The notes beneath the pieces were generated by a model that saw nothing but the letters and a program-made list of their open reading frames with translations, was not told where the DNA came from and ran no database searches. DNA of 64,000 nt, from positions 108,140,622 through 108,204,621 of the forward strand of contig CM036618.1 of NCBI GenBank assembly GCA_020746105.1, read 5' to 3'. The stretch is from Trogon surrucura. Lineage: Eukaryota; Chordata; Aves; Trogoniformes; Trogonidae. How positions within the stretch are numbered: the first letter of the stretch is position 1; every line of letters begins with the position of its first letter. Position numbers and translations under genes: made by a program. Positions 1 to 12,900 of the stretch are shown piece after piece.

Positions 1-828
1 AGGGAAATTTTACGGCCTTCATCTCTGACAAAACAGACCCAGCAGAACAGCAACTACTAAGCTTTCCCCATTCAACACTGCACGGTACAGCTCAGAAGAA
101 AAGCAGGACCAGTATTCAAATAGTACTTTTTACATGTGGCAAATTCAGGCTCAGAAGGTTACAGTACAGAGAAGTGATCTAGATGACAAAGGTACTAGAG
201 AGCCAATTCTTCAAGACTAAGAGGTGCTGCCCTGTCTAATACAGTAAATAAAGGCTGAGAGAAATTACAGCTGTTCTTTCTTGCTTTATCATGGAGTTGA
301 CAGCCAAGTGGAGGAGTAGAAAAACAAGCTGTTTGGATCAGAGGACATTATCATTACAGGAGCAGGGAAAGTATAGATGGCCATGAATACATTTAGGCTA
401 CAAATCTAGAGCAAATTCCTAACTGTTGGAATACATTAAGTTCTACAGCAGCCTTCGAAATGATGTAGTCAGTGCAAAGAAACCTAGTCAGTTTTTAATC
501 AAAGTTGGATAAATTTATGCAGACTACAGGATATGATTGCTTGGGGGAGCAAGATGAGCAATTAGTCTAGAATCCTTTCTAGCTCTGTATGCTTATGTCC
601 AGGATCAAAAAGAACAAGTACTCCCATACAACTGGGTTCCTCAGTTTCTTTAAGGAAGAAAAATATAAATTTGTTTTGAATTGTGGCTTACTCCTAGCAA
701 CAGCTTTCCTCACAAGAATATTCATAAACTGATAAAGCAACTTGAAACGCAAATGTATTCTAATTTTCAACTAACACAGATAGGCTTGTTCTCCTTTTTT
801 GTAAAAATATCTGCATACATGTAGGTAC
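1..828. other. LIN9 intron 4 (partial)
   Basis: Non-coding, AT-rich. I searched the minus strand for the next LIN9 exon, the one leading into the DIRP domain, and did not find it. The short open frame at 579-770 has no resemblance to any protein I know. Confidence 0.7.
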
Positions 829-933
829 CTGTGGAACCATCGCAACCTTCTGATTTCTTTTGGGTGACCTTGTGTTTATTTGTCTGTCATCTTCTTCACA
901 GAAGAGTCGACTCCGTTTTGAATTTCGGAAGGG
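829..933 (-). CDS. LIN9: LIN9 coding exon 4
   Basis: 105 bp encoding residues 54-88, from [11 protein letters not shown] through [17 protein letters not shown] to VAMVPQ. Acceptor ..catgcag before 933, donor gtaccta after 829. The segment is basic with clusters KRSR and SPKRNQK, plausible as nuclear-localisation or phospho-regulated sequence (inference). It reads LFCEEDD where I remember human LFSDEDD. Confidence 0.94.
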
Positions 934-3900
934 CTGCATGTATCAAAATTAAGAATGAATTACAAGAAAAACAAGTCATCTGATTTCTCTGTTCATGCAC
1001 AGAATTCACAGTGAGAAAAATGGAATGCCTTTTCTTTTGCCACCTATAGGTTTTAAGACACATAGTATGCAATAAATAGTGCCTCCTAGCAGTTAAAGAT
1101 CTAGGGACTGAGAGAAGAGAAGAAGGAATTTAGGATTCCAGGCTTTCCAATGCTAACTATAACCCATTACTATACTGCTGGCCCAGTTCCATGGAAGTGT
1201 TTAGAACCTAACCCGCACTTGTTTCCAGAGGAGTTAGGTGTCTAAACACTTGTGTATCCAAGCTTAAAATAGTTCTTGCTTTAGTTATAAGCACATCTGT
1301 TAAACAGTTTGTTCTGGGTCATTAAAAAAAAAAAAAAGTTTATTCAAACAGCGTATTTGTTTTGGTATGTTCTCAGCAAAAACATCAGCCGGATACAATT
1401 TTTTTGCAAGGATTTCTTATGAGTCTCATAAAGCGTTGTGGATTTGTTTTTAACTCAATGAAATTGCCTACACTGCAAAATGCGAAGAGGCTGAAGTCTA
1501 AAGAAACTAAAACCTGGGTAAGTTTTGTGAAAATATCAGAAGAGAAGAATTTAGAAATTACGCTAACTAAAATTTACTTGTGTGCTAAGATGTTATAGCT
1601 CCAAGGGAATAGAAGGCTGACTGAAAACAAGGAATCATGTTGCAAATTCATGTAATGACAAAAAAAATTATTTAGGTATTCTTCAACATTGTACCCTGTG
1701 ACTAAAAACTTCGGCTTCCAATGAGGACAAAAGAGTAACCTATGACTGGCTGTTGGTGCCAAGAGCAAGCAGCTTTTCCTTCAGTGAAGACTTTGTGGCC
1801 CAGCACAGGACCAACCACAGTTGAAATGTGTCTCCTTTGCAGAACCTTAAGACTGCACCCTGTAGAGCATTCCTCGCACTTTAAAGTATTTCCAAAGGTG
1901 ATGGTTAAAGGCAGAACAAATGCAGATTTAACTTCTTTCAGTACAGATGGTGAAAGGGCTAGTAAATGATATGGGTATGATATCTGTAACACCCATGATG
2001 TGAAGAATACTGATGATGAAGACAAGCCCTTAACAAAAGCCAGGAAAAAAAAAAAAAAAAAATCAATAAAGGGAACTAAAACTTCACTAACAAGCACTTG
2101 CATTTAAGAAAGACATTTAATAAGTTTGTGACTGATTAAAGTATCTGCTTGAGAAGAGATATTCTCTATTAATTTAATTAGTGGTAGCAAAAAATCTGTC
2201 TGTCCCGTGCCATGACAACAGCTGGACCTTTCCCAGAGAAATGTGCCTTTCTTGCTCTAAATTACTGTAAATATATTTTATAACTAACTAGATATGGGCT
2301 TTTAAGTAACAGTAGTGCCTTGTATGTGCCAGATGCCTAAGCACATTTAGCACACAGAAGAAAACACCAATTCCTTGTAAATCTTACAAACCAGGAAGGA
2401 GACAGACACTGAACAGAGGAACTATATATTGGCAAGGTAACCAAATAGTGCCCACATCATATTAACATAGTAATTAGTTTACTATCTCAATTGTTATGGA
2501 TATTGTTTTTCTCTCTCCACCTAGACATATCGAGCTCTGCTCTTCACATATTCCAATTTACTAAACCTTAAGAACAATCTTAAACTTCAATTACAATGTC
2601 TTTGTGTTCTTCTGTAATATCTCTGCTGTCCTTGACAAACCAGCACCCTAAAAGAGAAAGGTCAGAACTATTCAAACTTCTGAGCACGAAAACAAATCCA
2701 CAGTCCTGTCCCAACAACAAAAATCTTTACATTAAAAAAACCCAAAACCTAGAGTTTTACAAACACAGCATTCTGCCCACAGGATGGAAAGCCAGGTTCC
2801 TACCGAATATCTGCAATAATAGTTCAGTCCTGACATTTGGGACACTGGTTCTAGAACAACATTTTTGTCCCAAACATCTATACAGTTCTTGATTTTATGA
2901 CACTACATCAGATGAGAAGCATGTGCCAACACAGGAAAACGAATGCTAAAACAATCTAGACAAAACTTAAGAGTTCCCTCAACCTTATGCTAAGGCTATG
3001 ATCCAGACCAAGAGAAGTGTTTTACAATCCTCAACAGAAGCTGCCAAATTCCATTCCAAGGAACTATCAAAAACAGTAAGAGTGGCTCATCAGTTTGGAT
3101 TGCTGGTGCCTCACACGAGAATAAAATAAGAACCATCAACCAAGAGGTATCATCCACATTAGCTAAATAGGTCAGGCATTTCTGGAAAGATTTTTCAACC
3201 AACAGAACAACAGGTCTGCAAAACTTCCAGCATTCAGGGAACACAAACTAGTACAGAGGACTACATGGCATTTCGGCAACACGGGCAACTACTAACACAT
3301 CAGACTATCCTCCAATTTTTTTCCCAGCTTTCTAGAGAATATTGAGTTAGGGTCAAAGTCTGACTTTAACACCTATAGCCAGCATACCAAAAGATTGACA
3401 AAGTTTTCGTACAAATGTTATGGCTAGTGATTTGGGCTCATGCAATCTCCTAAGTTACTGGTAGGGCTTGTTTCTGTGAAAAGATAAGCACTCCTGGGGA
3501 AGATGTGAAAACTGTGCAATGAACTCCTGCATGAACTAAAGGCCATCTCAAAGTTCTGGTCACTGTCTGGAACCGCAGTTTGTAGACCTTGTGTTCTCTG
3601 GACTAAAAACATAGCAACATGCTTTTTATACATATATATATATTATATATAAATATATATATATTAAAAAATATATATAAATATATATAAATATATATAT
3701 ATATAATGTGTGTGAATCCTACTAAAGTAAATACCTTCTCTGTGTAAGTTTCTCTCTACAGGGAGAAGATCACAGAAGCAGCGACATGTGACAGATGTTA
3801 AGTCACACTGCTTAACGGACTGTTGGATGCTGCTCAGATATTTTGATTATGTGCAGAGCAGGCAAGCCTGGTAGTTTTCAAACACAGTGTTCGCCTTTCA

Positions 3901-6900
3901 ATAAAAAAAAAAATAATGATTTGAGTAAGTAGTTGGCAACTCGGTCACAATAACAGTAGAAGAAGGTGTCACCAGAAGAATATGGGAGAAAGATCTGCCT
4001 AGCAATTGCCTAGCAATGAGTAGTTCATATACTCTCCAGGGTGCAGTAAAAAGAGCACACAGTATTCCAGACACAGCCAAACGAGGCAATGGGTGCAAGG
4101 TAGCTGGTGGCAAAACCAAATCAAAATCACACAATTTGGTAAAGAAGGTTGAGGTAGTCAAGAACAGCTTGAATGCGATACATTGGGGAAAGAAACAACA
4201 ATGGACATTCAGGAGAGAGGGAGTCAACCCAAACACCAGGCACATGCCCTTACGAGCCTGCAGGCTCATTACATTTCATCTCCTCACCCCAAGGTTGTTC
4301 TTTAACTTGAAGTCTCCCATGAAAGCTCTCGGAACACTGCATGACACTTCAGTGACACTCCTCTATTTTTATTAAAATTTGCCCCCCCGTCCCCACCCCA
4401 GGAGGTACAATGGTAGAAGTGCATTAGGACACTTTCCCTTCCTTTTCTTTATGCATCAGTTCTCAGCCATAATTAGAAGTGAGATATTTTATGAGGTAAA
4501 ATAAATGGTTGATCAAAAAAATGGCGATTCCTAAGTTCAAGGTGGTAGATACAGTACAAACATTTCACACTGCACTTGCTTTACAAAAAAGAGAAAATGA
4601 TTACAAGCTATCTTGAACAAGGTTGGCAATTTAATTTGTTCAACTATTAAATTATAAAAATAAGTTTTTACCCCATACTCAAACTGTGTAGACTGCTAGT
4701 GAAATACATAGTTTAACATTAATGAAACTATAAACCTCAACCAATCCTGAAGTTGTCTTTTTATCCCTTCTTACCATTTCCACTGCAGAACCAGCATTCC
4801 TTGTTTTCCAGATGGGTGTTTTCTGCAGAGAATTATACTTTTCATTCCATGAACTGGATAAACTTCCCTCTGTTGTGAAGAAATCATGCTATTTATATAC
4901 ATATATTTATGTTTTAACATAACTGCTATCCAAAAGCTGGTATAACATCATCAACTACTGATATATTTTTGTTACTTGCAACATCATCTTTGGATTCAGC
5001 TACAAATGGATTTGACATTTCAATAATTTTTATTAAATTGTTCTGAACACTACTTAAAAATAATTGAAATGTATTTTCAGTGCAAGGAGAAACATGAACA
5101 AAACATATTTTTTACTCTTGACAATATTTAGATTTCTTGAAATCTTTGCTGGAATCAGTCACTTCCACTGCCAGGTTGACATCTATCTAGAGAGTTGTAC
5201 TGTGATTGTGAAGGTAAAGCTCTGCAAGACCTGACCTTCTTCTGGTTCCAAAAAAATGATTAAGTGGGTGCACACCACCAACTAAATCAATTTTTATTGA
5301 AGCAAACCTCTATTATTTACAACATATTCAACAAACCATGTCTTCTTTCTTGTGTAACAGAAGCCTTAAAGAAACTTTTATTGCTGGGCAGTTTATAAGC
5401 TTTCAAAATTTGTATAAATGTTCATGAAGACAATTTCAAAGAAAAAGATATAAGAAACTTATTTTAAATTTAGCCCACAACTTGCTGACAGAAAGCACAA
5501 TGAGACTGTGAAATTCTTTCCTAAGATAAATTCTGTCGAATGTACAAGTCTCACTAAGAATCGTTCTCCTATCTCATCCTCAAGAGAGGAAAGATTATCT
5601 CAATCTTCTCATCAACTTGATCCCTAGACAGCACTTAAGAAAAAAAAAAAACACAGTTCAAGAAATCCATCCAGAAAAGCAGTGTCTAAATACACAATAT
5701 ACAGTTTCAATCACCAGGGATTTTTAGTCTACAGAACTAACAAATATCCACAATAAAGCCAATTATATATCAACAAAAAACCTTCCAGACTGTTATTTTC
5801 CTTGGGCTTTCTGAGGCCAGAAACTAAGTACACCTGAAAGTCAGATTCAGGATAAGTAAATAACACACTAATTTCTTACCTTTCAAGCTCACGAGTGCTT
5901 TTGCTGAAGAACCTGCAATATATCAAAAAGCACATATAAATCATAAGCTATTTCAAACTATATAACCTATGCAGAATCTACTCATTCTTAATTTTTAGGC
6001 AAAAAGTGGAATTTAGTATTAAATCCTTCACAGACAAATGAGTGAACCCAGTGCACCCTCCATGACACTAAGTATAGCATTACACGTTTATTACCCAATA
6101 AATATTGAAAGCATATTCATGTTTTGTTTTTTCCTTTAGCTTTGCATCTACAAAACACCTCCAGATGCCAAGCACTCATTTAACATGGCAAACTCTGAAC
6201 AATCTTATGTACAAAATACATACTCCTATGCAGCTGTTTGATGCAGCTGTAAATATACAACTGACAAGGAAACAGTAATGAATACTTTTTTTCTTTTTAA
6301 TTATTTCTACCAATTCAAAATTCTTCAATGCCAAGTATTTCCACGAAAGCACCAGCTTATGCTGTCAGTTTGGTTCAGGAGCAGGGTGTCAGATACTTAG
6401 TTGCTCCCTGGTGGAAGTCATTCAGAAAGGCAGCAAACTCAGGTATTAAAAATGCAGACAGAATACTCAGTTCGCTTGAACTGTTCTAATCCATCAATCT
6501 AATCCATCAAGATTTCAGTGCTCCCCTTCCAGTGCATCTGCAGGACCTCTGCAGCGCTTCTGGGCCAGAAAGGACAGAACTGGGCCCGACTACAGCCTTG
6601 ATGTTCTGAAATTTTCAAGTGTCTCTCAAAGAATGAGCAATTTGAAGCAACTACATTAGCAGAGGGGAAAGACATTTTTGCATGATAATGCTTCCACAAA
6701 TTTGTACTTCTCTCTCACATAACCTTTATCCTCCCCGTGATGTTCCAGTGTTGCAACCACTCATTCTCGCATTACATCCTCTTCTCCCCCTCACTTTCCC
6801 TGCTCTCTCTTTCAGCTTCTCTTTGAAACTGCTGTTCCAAGAACATTTCTGACTCCAAAGGTCTAGAAGTGTCTTTTCTTGTGGCTACCCCATATCCAGG

Positions 6901-9900
6901 TCCCTAACCTCACTAACTTCACAGTGCTAGACATCATAGAATGCTTTGGGTTAGAAGGGATGACCTTTAAAGGTCATCTAGTCCAATCCCCTTGCAGTTA
7001 GCAGGAACACCTTTAAGCAGATCAGGTTGCTCAGAGCTTTGTCCAAACTGACTTTTAATGTTTCCAGGGAGGGGGCTTCTACCACCTCTCTCGACAACCT
7101 GTTCCAGTATTGCAACATCCTCATCATATAAAATTTCTTCTTTGTATCTAGTCTAAATCTACCCTCTTTTAGTTTAAAGCCATTACTCCTTGCCCAATCA
7201 CTGCATTGTCTGATAAAAAGTCCCTCCCTGTCTTTCCTGTAGGCCCCCTTTTAAGTATTGAAAGGCCACTATAAGGTCTCCCTGGAGCCTTCTCCTCTCC
7301 AGGCTGGACAACCCCAACTCTCTCAGCCTGTCCTCATAGGAGATGTACTCCAGCCTTCTGAACATTTTTGCGGCCCTCCTCTGGGCCTGCTCCAACAGGT
7401 CCATGTCTTTCCTATGCTGAGGACTCCAGAGCTGAAAGCAGTACTCCAGGTGAGGTCTCACCAGAGTGAAGTAGAGGGGCAGAATCACCTCCCTTGACCT
7501 GCTGGCCTGATGCAGCCCAGGATGCGATTGGCCTTCTAGGCTGTGAGCACACATTGCCAGCTCATGTTCAGCTTTTCACCCACCAGTACCCTCAAGTCCA
7601 TCTCTGCAGGGCTGCTCTCAATCCCTTCACCCTGAGCCTGTATTGATAACGAGGACTGCCCCAACTCAGGTGCGGGACCTTGCACTTGGCCTTGCTGAAC
7701 CTCATGAGGTTCACACAGGCCCACTTCTCAAGCTCATCTGCATCCTTCCAGCTGACATCCTATTCCAGGTGACATCAACTGCACCACTCAGCTTGGTGTC
7801 ATCTGCAAACTTGCTGAGGATGCACTGAATCCCACTGTCTACGTCATTGGTGAAGATATTAAATAGCACTGATCCCAGTGCAGACCCCTGAGGGACACCA
7901 GTTGTTACCCATCTCTATCTGGACATTGAGCCATTGACCACTATCCTCTGGATGTAATCATCTAACCAATTCCTCACCCACTGAACAGCCCATCCATCAA
8001 ATCCATATCTTCAATTTAGAGAGAAGGATGTTGTGTGGGACTGTGTCAAAGGCCTTACTAAAGTCCAGATAGATGATATCCATTGCTCTTCCCGTGTCCA
8101 CTGATGCAGTCACTCCATCACAGAAGGCCACTAGGTCAGTCAGGCAGAACTTGCCTCTGGCAAAGCCATGCTGACTGTCCTCCACACACCTCAGCACAGC
8201 TTCTGGGAGGATCTGTTCCATGGTCTTTCCAGGCACAGAGGTGAGGCTGACAGGTTGGTAGTTTCCAGGATCCTCCCTTCCTATCCTTTTTAAAAATGGA
8301 TGTAATGTTTTCCCTTTTCCAGTTACCAGGGACTTCATTGGACTGCCATTTTTCAAATATCATGGAGAGTGGCTTGGCAACTATATCGGCCAGTTCCCTC
8401 AGGACTCCAGACACATCTCATCAGGTCCCATAGACTTATCTACATTCAAGTTCCTCAGGTGGTCATCAACCTGATCTTCTTTTACAGTGGGAGGGACTTT
8501 GCTCCCCAAATCCTTGTCTGGCAGTCCATCCACTTGAGAGGTGTGGAAAGAGAGGTTGCCAGTGAAGACTGAGGCAAAAAAGTTGTTGAATACCTCAGCC
8601 TTCTCCTCATCTGTTGCTCACTGGGGTGGGGTATGGTTTCTTTGACCTACTTTTTCTAGTTGACACACCTGTAGAAATTTTTACTCTTTTCAACCCTTGC
8701 CAAGTTCAGCTTCATCCACACCTTGGCCTTCTTGACCCCATTCCTACACAACCTGTCAGGGTCCCTATTACTCTTCCCAGGAGACCTGTTCCCTCAGGTT
8801 TTAGCCATGCCAGTCTTTTGCCTTCCTTGTCAGATTTCTTACATCTGGGGATCGAGAGCTCTTGCTTTCTATGGAAGGCGTGCTTAAATATCTCCCAGCT
8901 CTGTTCTGCTCCCTTGTCCCCAAAGACAGTTTCACAGGGAGTCCAACTGACTAACTCCTTGAAGAGCTGGACATTTGCTTTCCGAAAATTTCGAGTCCTG
9001 ATTTATCGCCTGACCCATATCCCTCAGGAATGTGAACTCCATCAGTGTGTGATTACTGCAGCCCAGATGACCTCCAAACTCGGTATCACCCATCCTTGTC
9101 TCTAAGAGGATACATGCCAGGGAATATCACAGAACCAAAAAATGAATTATTGTCCTTTCCAGGGAACAGATGACCTTGGTCTGGTGTGGACTGTTGAAGA
9201 GAATATAGCTACAGTAAAGGCAAAAACCCCACTACATTCCTATTTCTTCATCATATTATTTTGTTTGCTGCCATCTTACTATACCACATGTTAAAAAGGT
9301 TCAATAAAAAAAAAGGTTTCTTTTTAAAAAAAAGAAAAACGTTTAAGAAATGAAAGAACTAGTTTTGACACACCGGTGGTTTAAGAGGGGCCCCACTCCA
9401 GTACCTCCCAAGCTGTTCAAATCTACAACAGCTAACACATACAGGATTTCATGTCAAAACTAAGGTCACAAGTTTGGGCTATACTGTTGCCCTTGTTGCA
9501 CATTTCCTTTGTGACATATCACCTTTGCCAGGTTGGAGACATAACAGTGACTAGTGCTAGAATATGCTTCTATAATGATTTGGTCCACAGTGAATTCAGC
9601 TCTTGTAACGAAGCTGTACATTACAGGTATCACAGGATTCAAGCATTTATTTATATTTTTTTCTTTTCCTTCCTTAATTTCATATTAACAACCAGATAAC
9701 GTACACCATTCTTGCATAAATACATGGGTATGCTGCTATCAACCATGAATGCAGTTCTAAACAGCAAGACAGTGAAGAACTAGTATGCTCCCCAAATTAA
9801 CATAAGGAATGGTGGGAAATATGTTTAAGTTTAAGAATATGGGGAAAGTACAAGTCATTGAGGATGGAAAGGTAGAAGCAGGGCCATCAGGGCTCTCAAA

Positions 9901-12900
9901 TGGAAGAGACGCTGGCTTTTCCGAATGGATCGCTGTTCTGAAAGACCTCAGGCCCTTCATGTGCAAGACTGAACATACAATCATTTTCCTCTTCTTCTGA
10001 TCATCTTGCTCATATGAATCAAATTTAATTGATTCTGTCAAGGGTATGTCAACAATGGAAACAAAACAACTCAGCAAGAGGAAGCAAAGCTTTGTACTGA
10101 GGGTGGTGTCAATCTCACAGCTGAAGTGTCTGAGATCCTTTGCTAACCAAACTCAGGTGCTGCACCTCTGAGATCGATGATGGGTCAGCAAAGCAGGGCA
10201 TTAAGCAACTGGCATCAGAAACAACAGGTAGAGGAGTGATGGACAGCAGAATGTTACTGCACTACCTTCGAGCTTTATAAGATTACCACTCCAAAACAGC
10301 ATTAGTTGCAAAGGACTTTTCCACATGGGGTAGTTAATCTGCAACAGATGCATGTCAGAATAAGGCTGTCCTTATAAATAGTGAAAATAAATATTTTCAC
10401 TTAACCTGCAACTAAAGTGACGTAACTGGAAAAGGGGATCTTTATTTAGGAATACAAGTATCCAAATAAGAAATTCCTGATCCAGGCAATTTCGAAGTTA
10501 TACTAAACTGTTTTAATGTAACAAGTTGCAGAAAATTACAAAGACCAACACTTCTGTAGCTTAAAGCATTATAATATGTGTAGGATATCAAAATGGCAAT
10601 GGAGTTGTCCATACATTTCATTTTACCTTGAAGGCAACAGTATGGTACATGGGTTTTCTTGTCAAGTTCTTGTATACTGATTTCGGGGGCAACCTGCAAC
10701 ATCACCAAAATTCAAGGAACATGGCACATCTCCCTACTTCTTCCACTCAGTATGGCAGTACAGTACATACTACTAGGGCCACAAAATTGGAAATTAAGCA
10801 ATAATGTGTTACAATAAAAAACAACCAATATTTAATACAGATAAAAGTGTTTCAGAAACTATAAAATTTGCAAAGTGATTTAGGAGAGATGAAGTTAACT
10901 AAAACAATTCAAAATTTTAGTTGAAATAATTATTGGATTTAAAATATCCCAGTCTCACATTAAATGCCAGTAATTTCATACACTCCTGTACTGAATAACA
11001 AATATATAATCACAGGCAGTCTTTTTAACCAGCATTTTAATTATAAACACAGATTAAAAGTAGAATATACACACATGCTTGAATGTAAATACCCATTATG
11101 ACAACAATACACATTTAATTTCCACAAAAATGAAACATTAGAAAAACAAATGGGTGGAAAGGAAGAAATAAGGCCTATGCACCACTTAGGGCATTACAAC
11201 TAAAATCTACTTTCAGCTCCTTCAGGTTCAGAAGATCATGGAGGTGACTTTCTTAACACTGAGAATTAAAAAGGACCCTCAACCTAGGGAGGAAATAGCA
11301 GCCAGCTCACCACAGCAGTGGCTCAGAAATTGGAAGGCCTGCTTTCAGTAGTCTACAGTGGCGCACTATTCGAGCACAAACTGTACGATCGGCTTAGTCT
11401 TGTCATAGCATCCTATCCAGTACTGCCTTGCATATGTTGTTAGTAATTTACTCAAACGCAGTGTTCACACTTGACTAAGTTTGAAAAATTAGGAAAGGAT
11501 TCAGAACAGAGCTAGGAGAAAGATTAGAAGATCTAAAAACACGCCTTATTGTGAGAAAGTCAAGACACTCTGATCTTGTTCTTCCCAAAGAAGGTCAAGA
11601 TCTGCACGGATCACAGATATCTACAAAGGAAGATAATGCTGACAGTAAATAGCTCTGCAGCCTTCACTTACAGTGAAAGGCATAACTAGATCTATTTGTT
11701 GGAAAAATACATTGACTAAGTTCAGGTTAGCAATGAATGTAAAATGTAACAGATTTTTACCTCACTATAGTAAGAAACACCAGGTCAAGCTCCCTATCAT
11801 TCAAATTCTTTAAATGAAGTTTATATCTATTTTTAAAGAGAAAACTATAGCTGAAAAGGAAGCATGGAATTGATGCACAGAAGTCCAAACACAAGTCCCC
11901 TAAGCATGCTTAATGAAGAATGTAAGACGATTATAACGGCCTTTTCTGGCCCTAAAAAAAAATAAAAAATCCGTAAAAAGTGCACTACAGATGTGCAGTA
12001 AAAATAACTGTGTGCTAGATTATGAGGTATTTAATATTATGATAACAGGAAGCTCATTAGCAACCAAGAGTCAGGAACAAGTGTATTTATGCGTTTTATA
12101 ACACTTGCAAGAAGTAATTCTTCAGAAAGCGCACATTAGACCAAATTCAAAAAAAACACAAAAACCAAAACCCAAACAGCATTAAAATAAAGTATCAAAC
12201 GTGCCAAGTCTAGCGTGATAAGGACCCTGATGTTTTCATGCCAGGCTAGCTAGAAACCCAACGAGCTTCAGCAGCTGCCAGTGTGGGGTCTGGCGGCTGG
12301 AGAGCTCCCCTAGTCCTGCACCACCGCTTGTCCTGCGCTGGCCGTCGGGAATCATCCCTCCAGCCTCAATCTCCTTCTCCCAGCCCAAGGGAGCACACAC
12401 AGAGGATTGCTACGAAGAGAACCTAAAAAAAAAAGCTCTTCTAACTGCTCTGCAAGCAGTATAGGCAGGCTCAAAAAAGGAACTCTGACAAGTTTGCCTT
12501 CCAAAAAGTATTTCTGATATGGAGATAGGCTTTGAGGCATGGGAAAAAAAAAAGTAAAAGCTTTTCTCCCTTTCAAAAATTAAAGTTGGGTTTAAGTTTA
12601 AACCCAACCATCTATTGCCTCCCCTCACTCAAAAATACTGTAACTGAACAAAAGAGGTGGAGTATGACCACAATTCAATACAGGCAGCTGTGGATACCCT
12701 GATGCATATTTTCAGCACTAACATGGAGCAAAGCAGTTTAAATACAGTTTCTCAACAGCTGATCTTAAGATTTAAGCAAGAATGCAGACAAGCACATCAT
12801 ATTTGTGAAAGTGCTTTCAGATTTTTTTTAATAATGAATTTGTAACAGCTGATTACAGTTTTGAAAATAAAAATTACAAGTAACCACAGGGATGTTCCAT

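Noticed and set aside
3898-4375. Overlapping frames of 119-123 codons on both strands in LIN9 intron 3
   Set aside because: They mirror each other, have no recognised domain, and neither is joined to LIN9 exons by plausible splice sites.
9757-10077. Overlapping 106-codon (minus) and 63-codon (plus) frames in LIN9 intron 1
   Set aside because: I do not recognise either protein, there is no splice or start context, and both strands are open over the same stretch, as in chance ORFs. A protein search would settle it.
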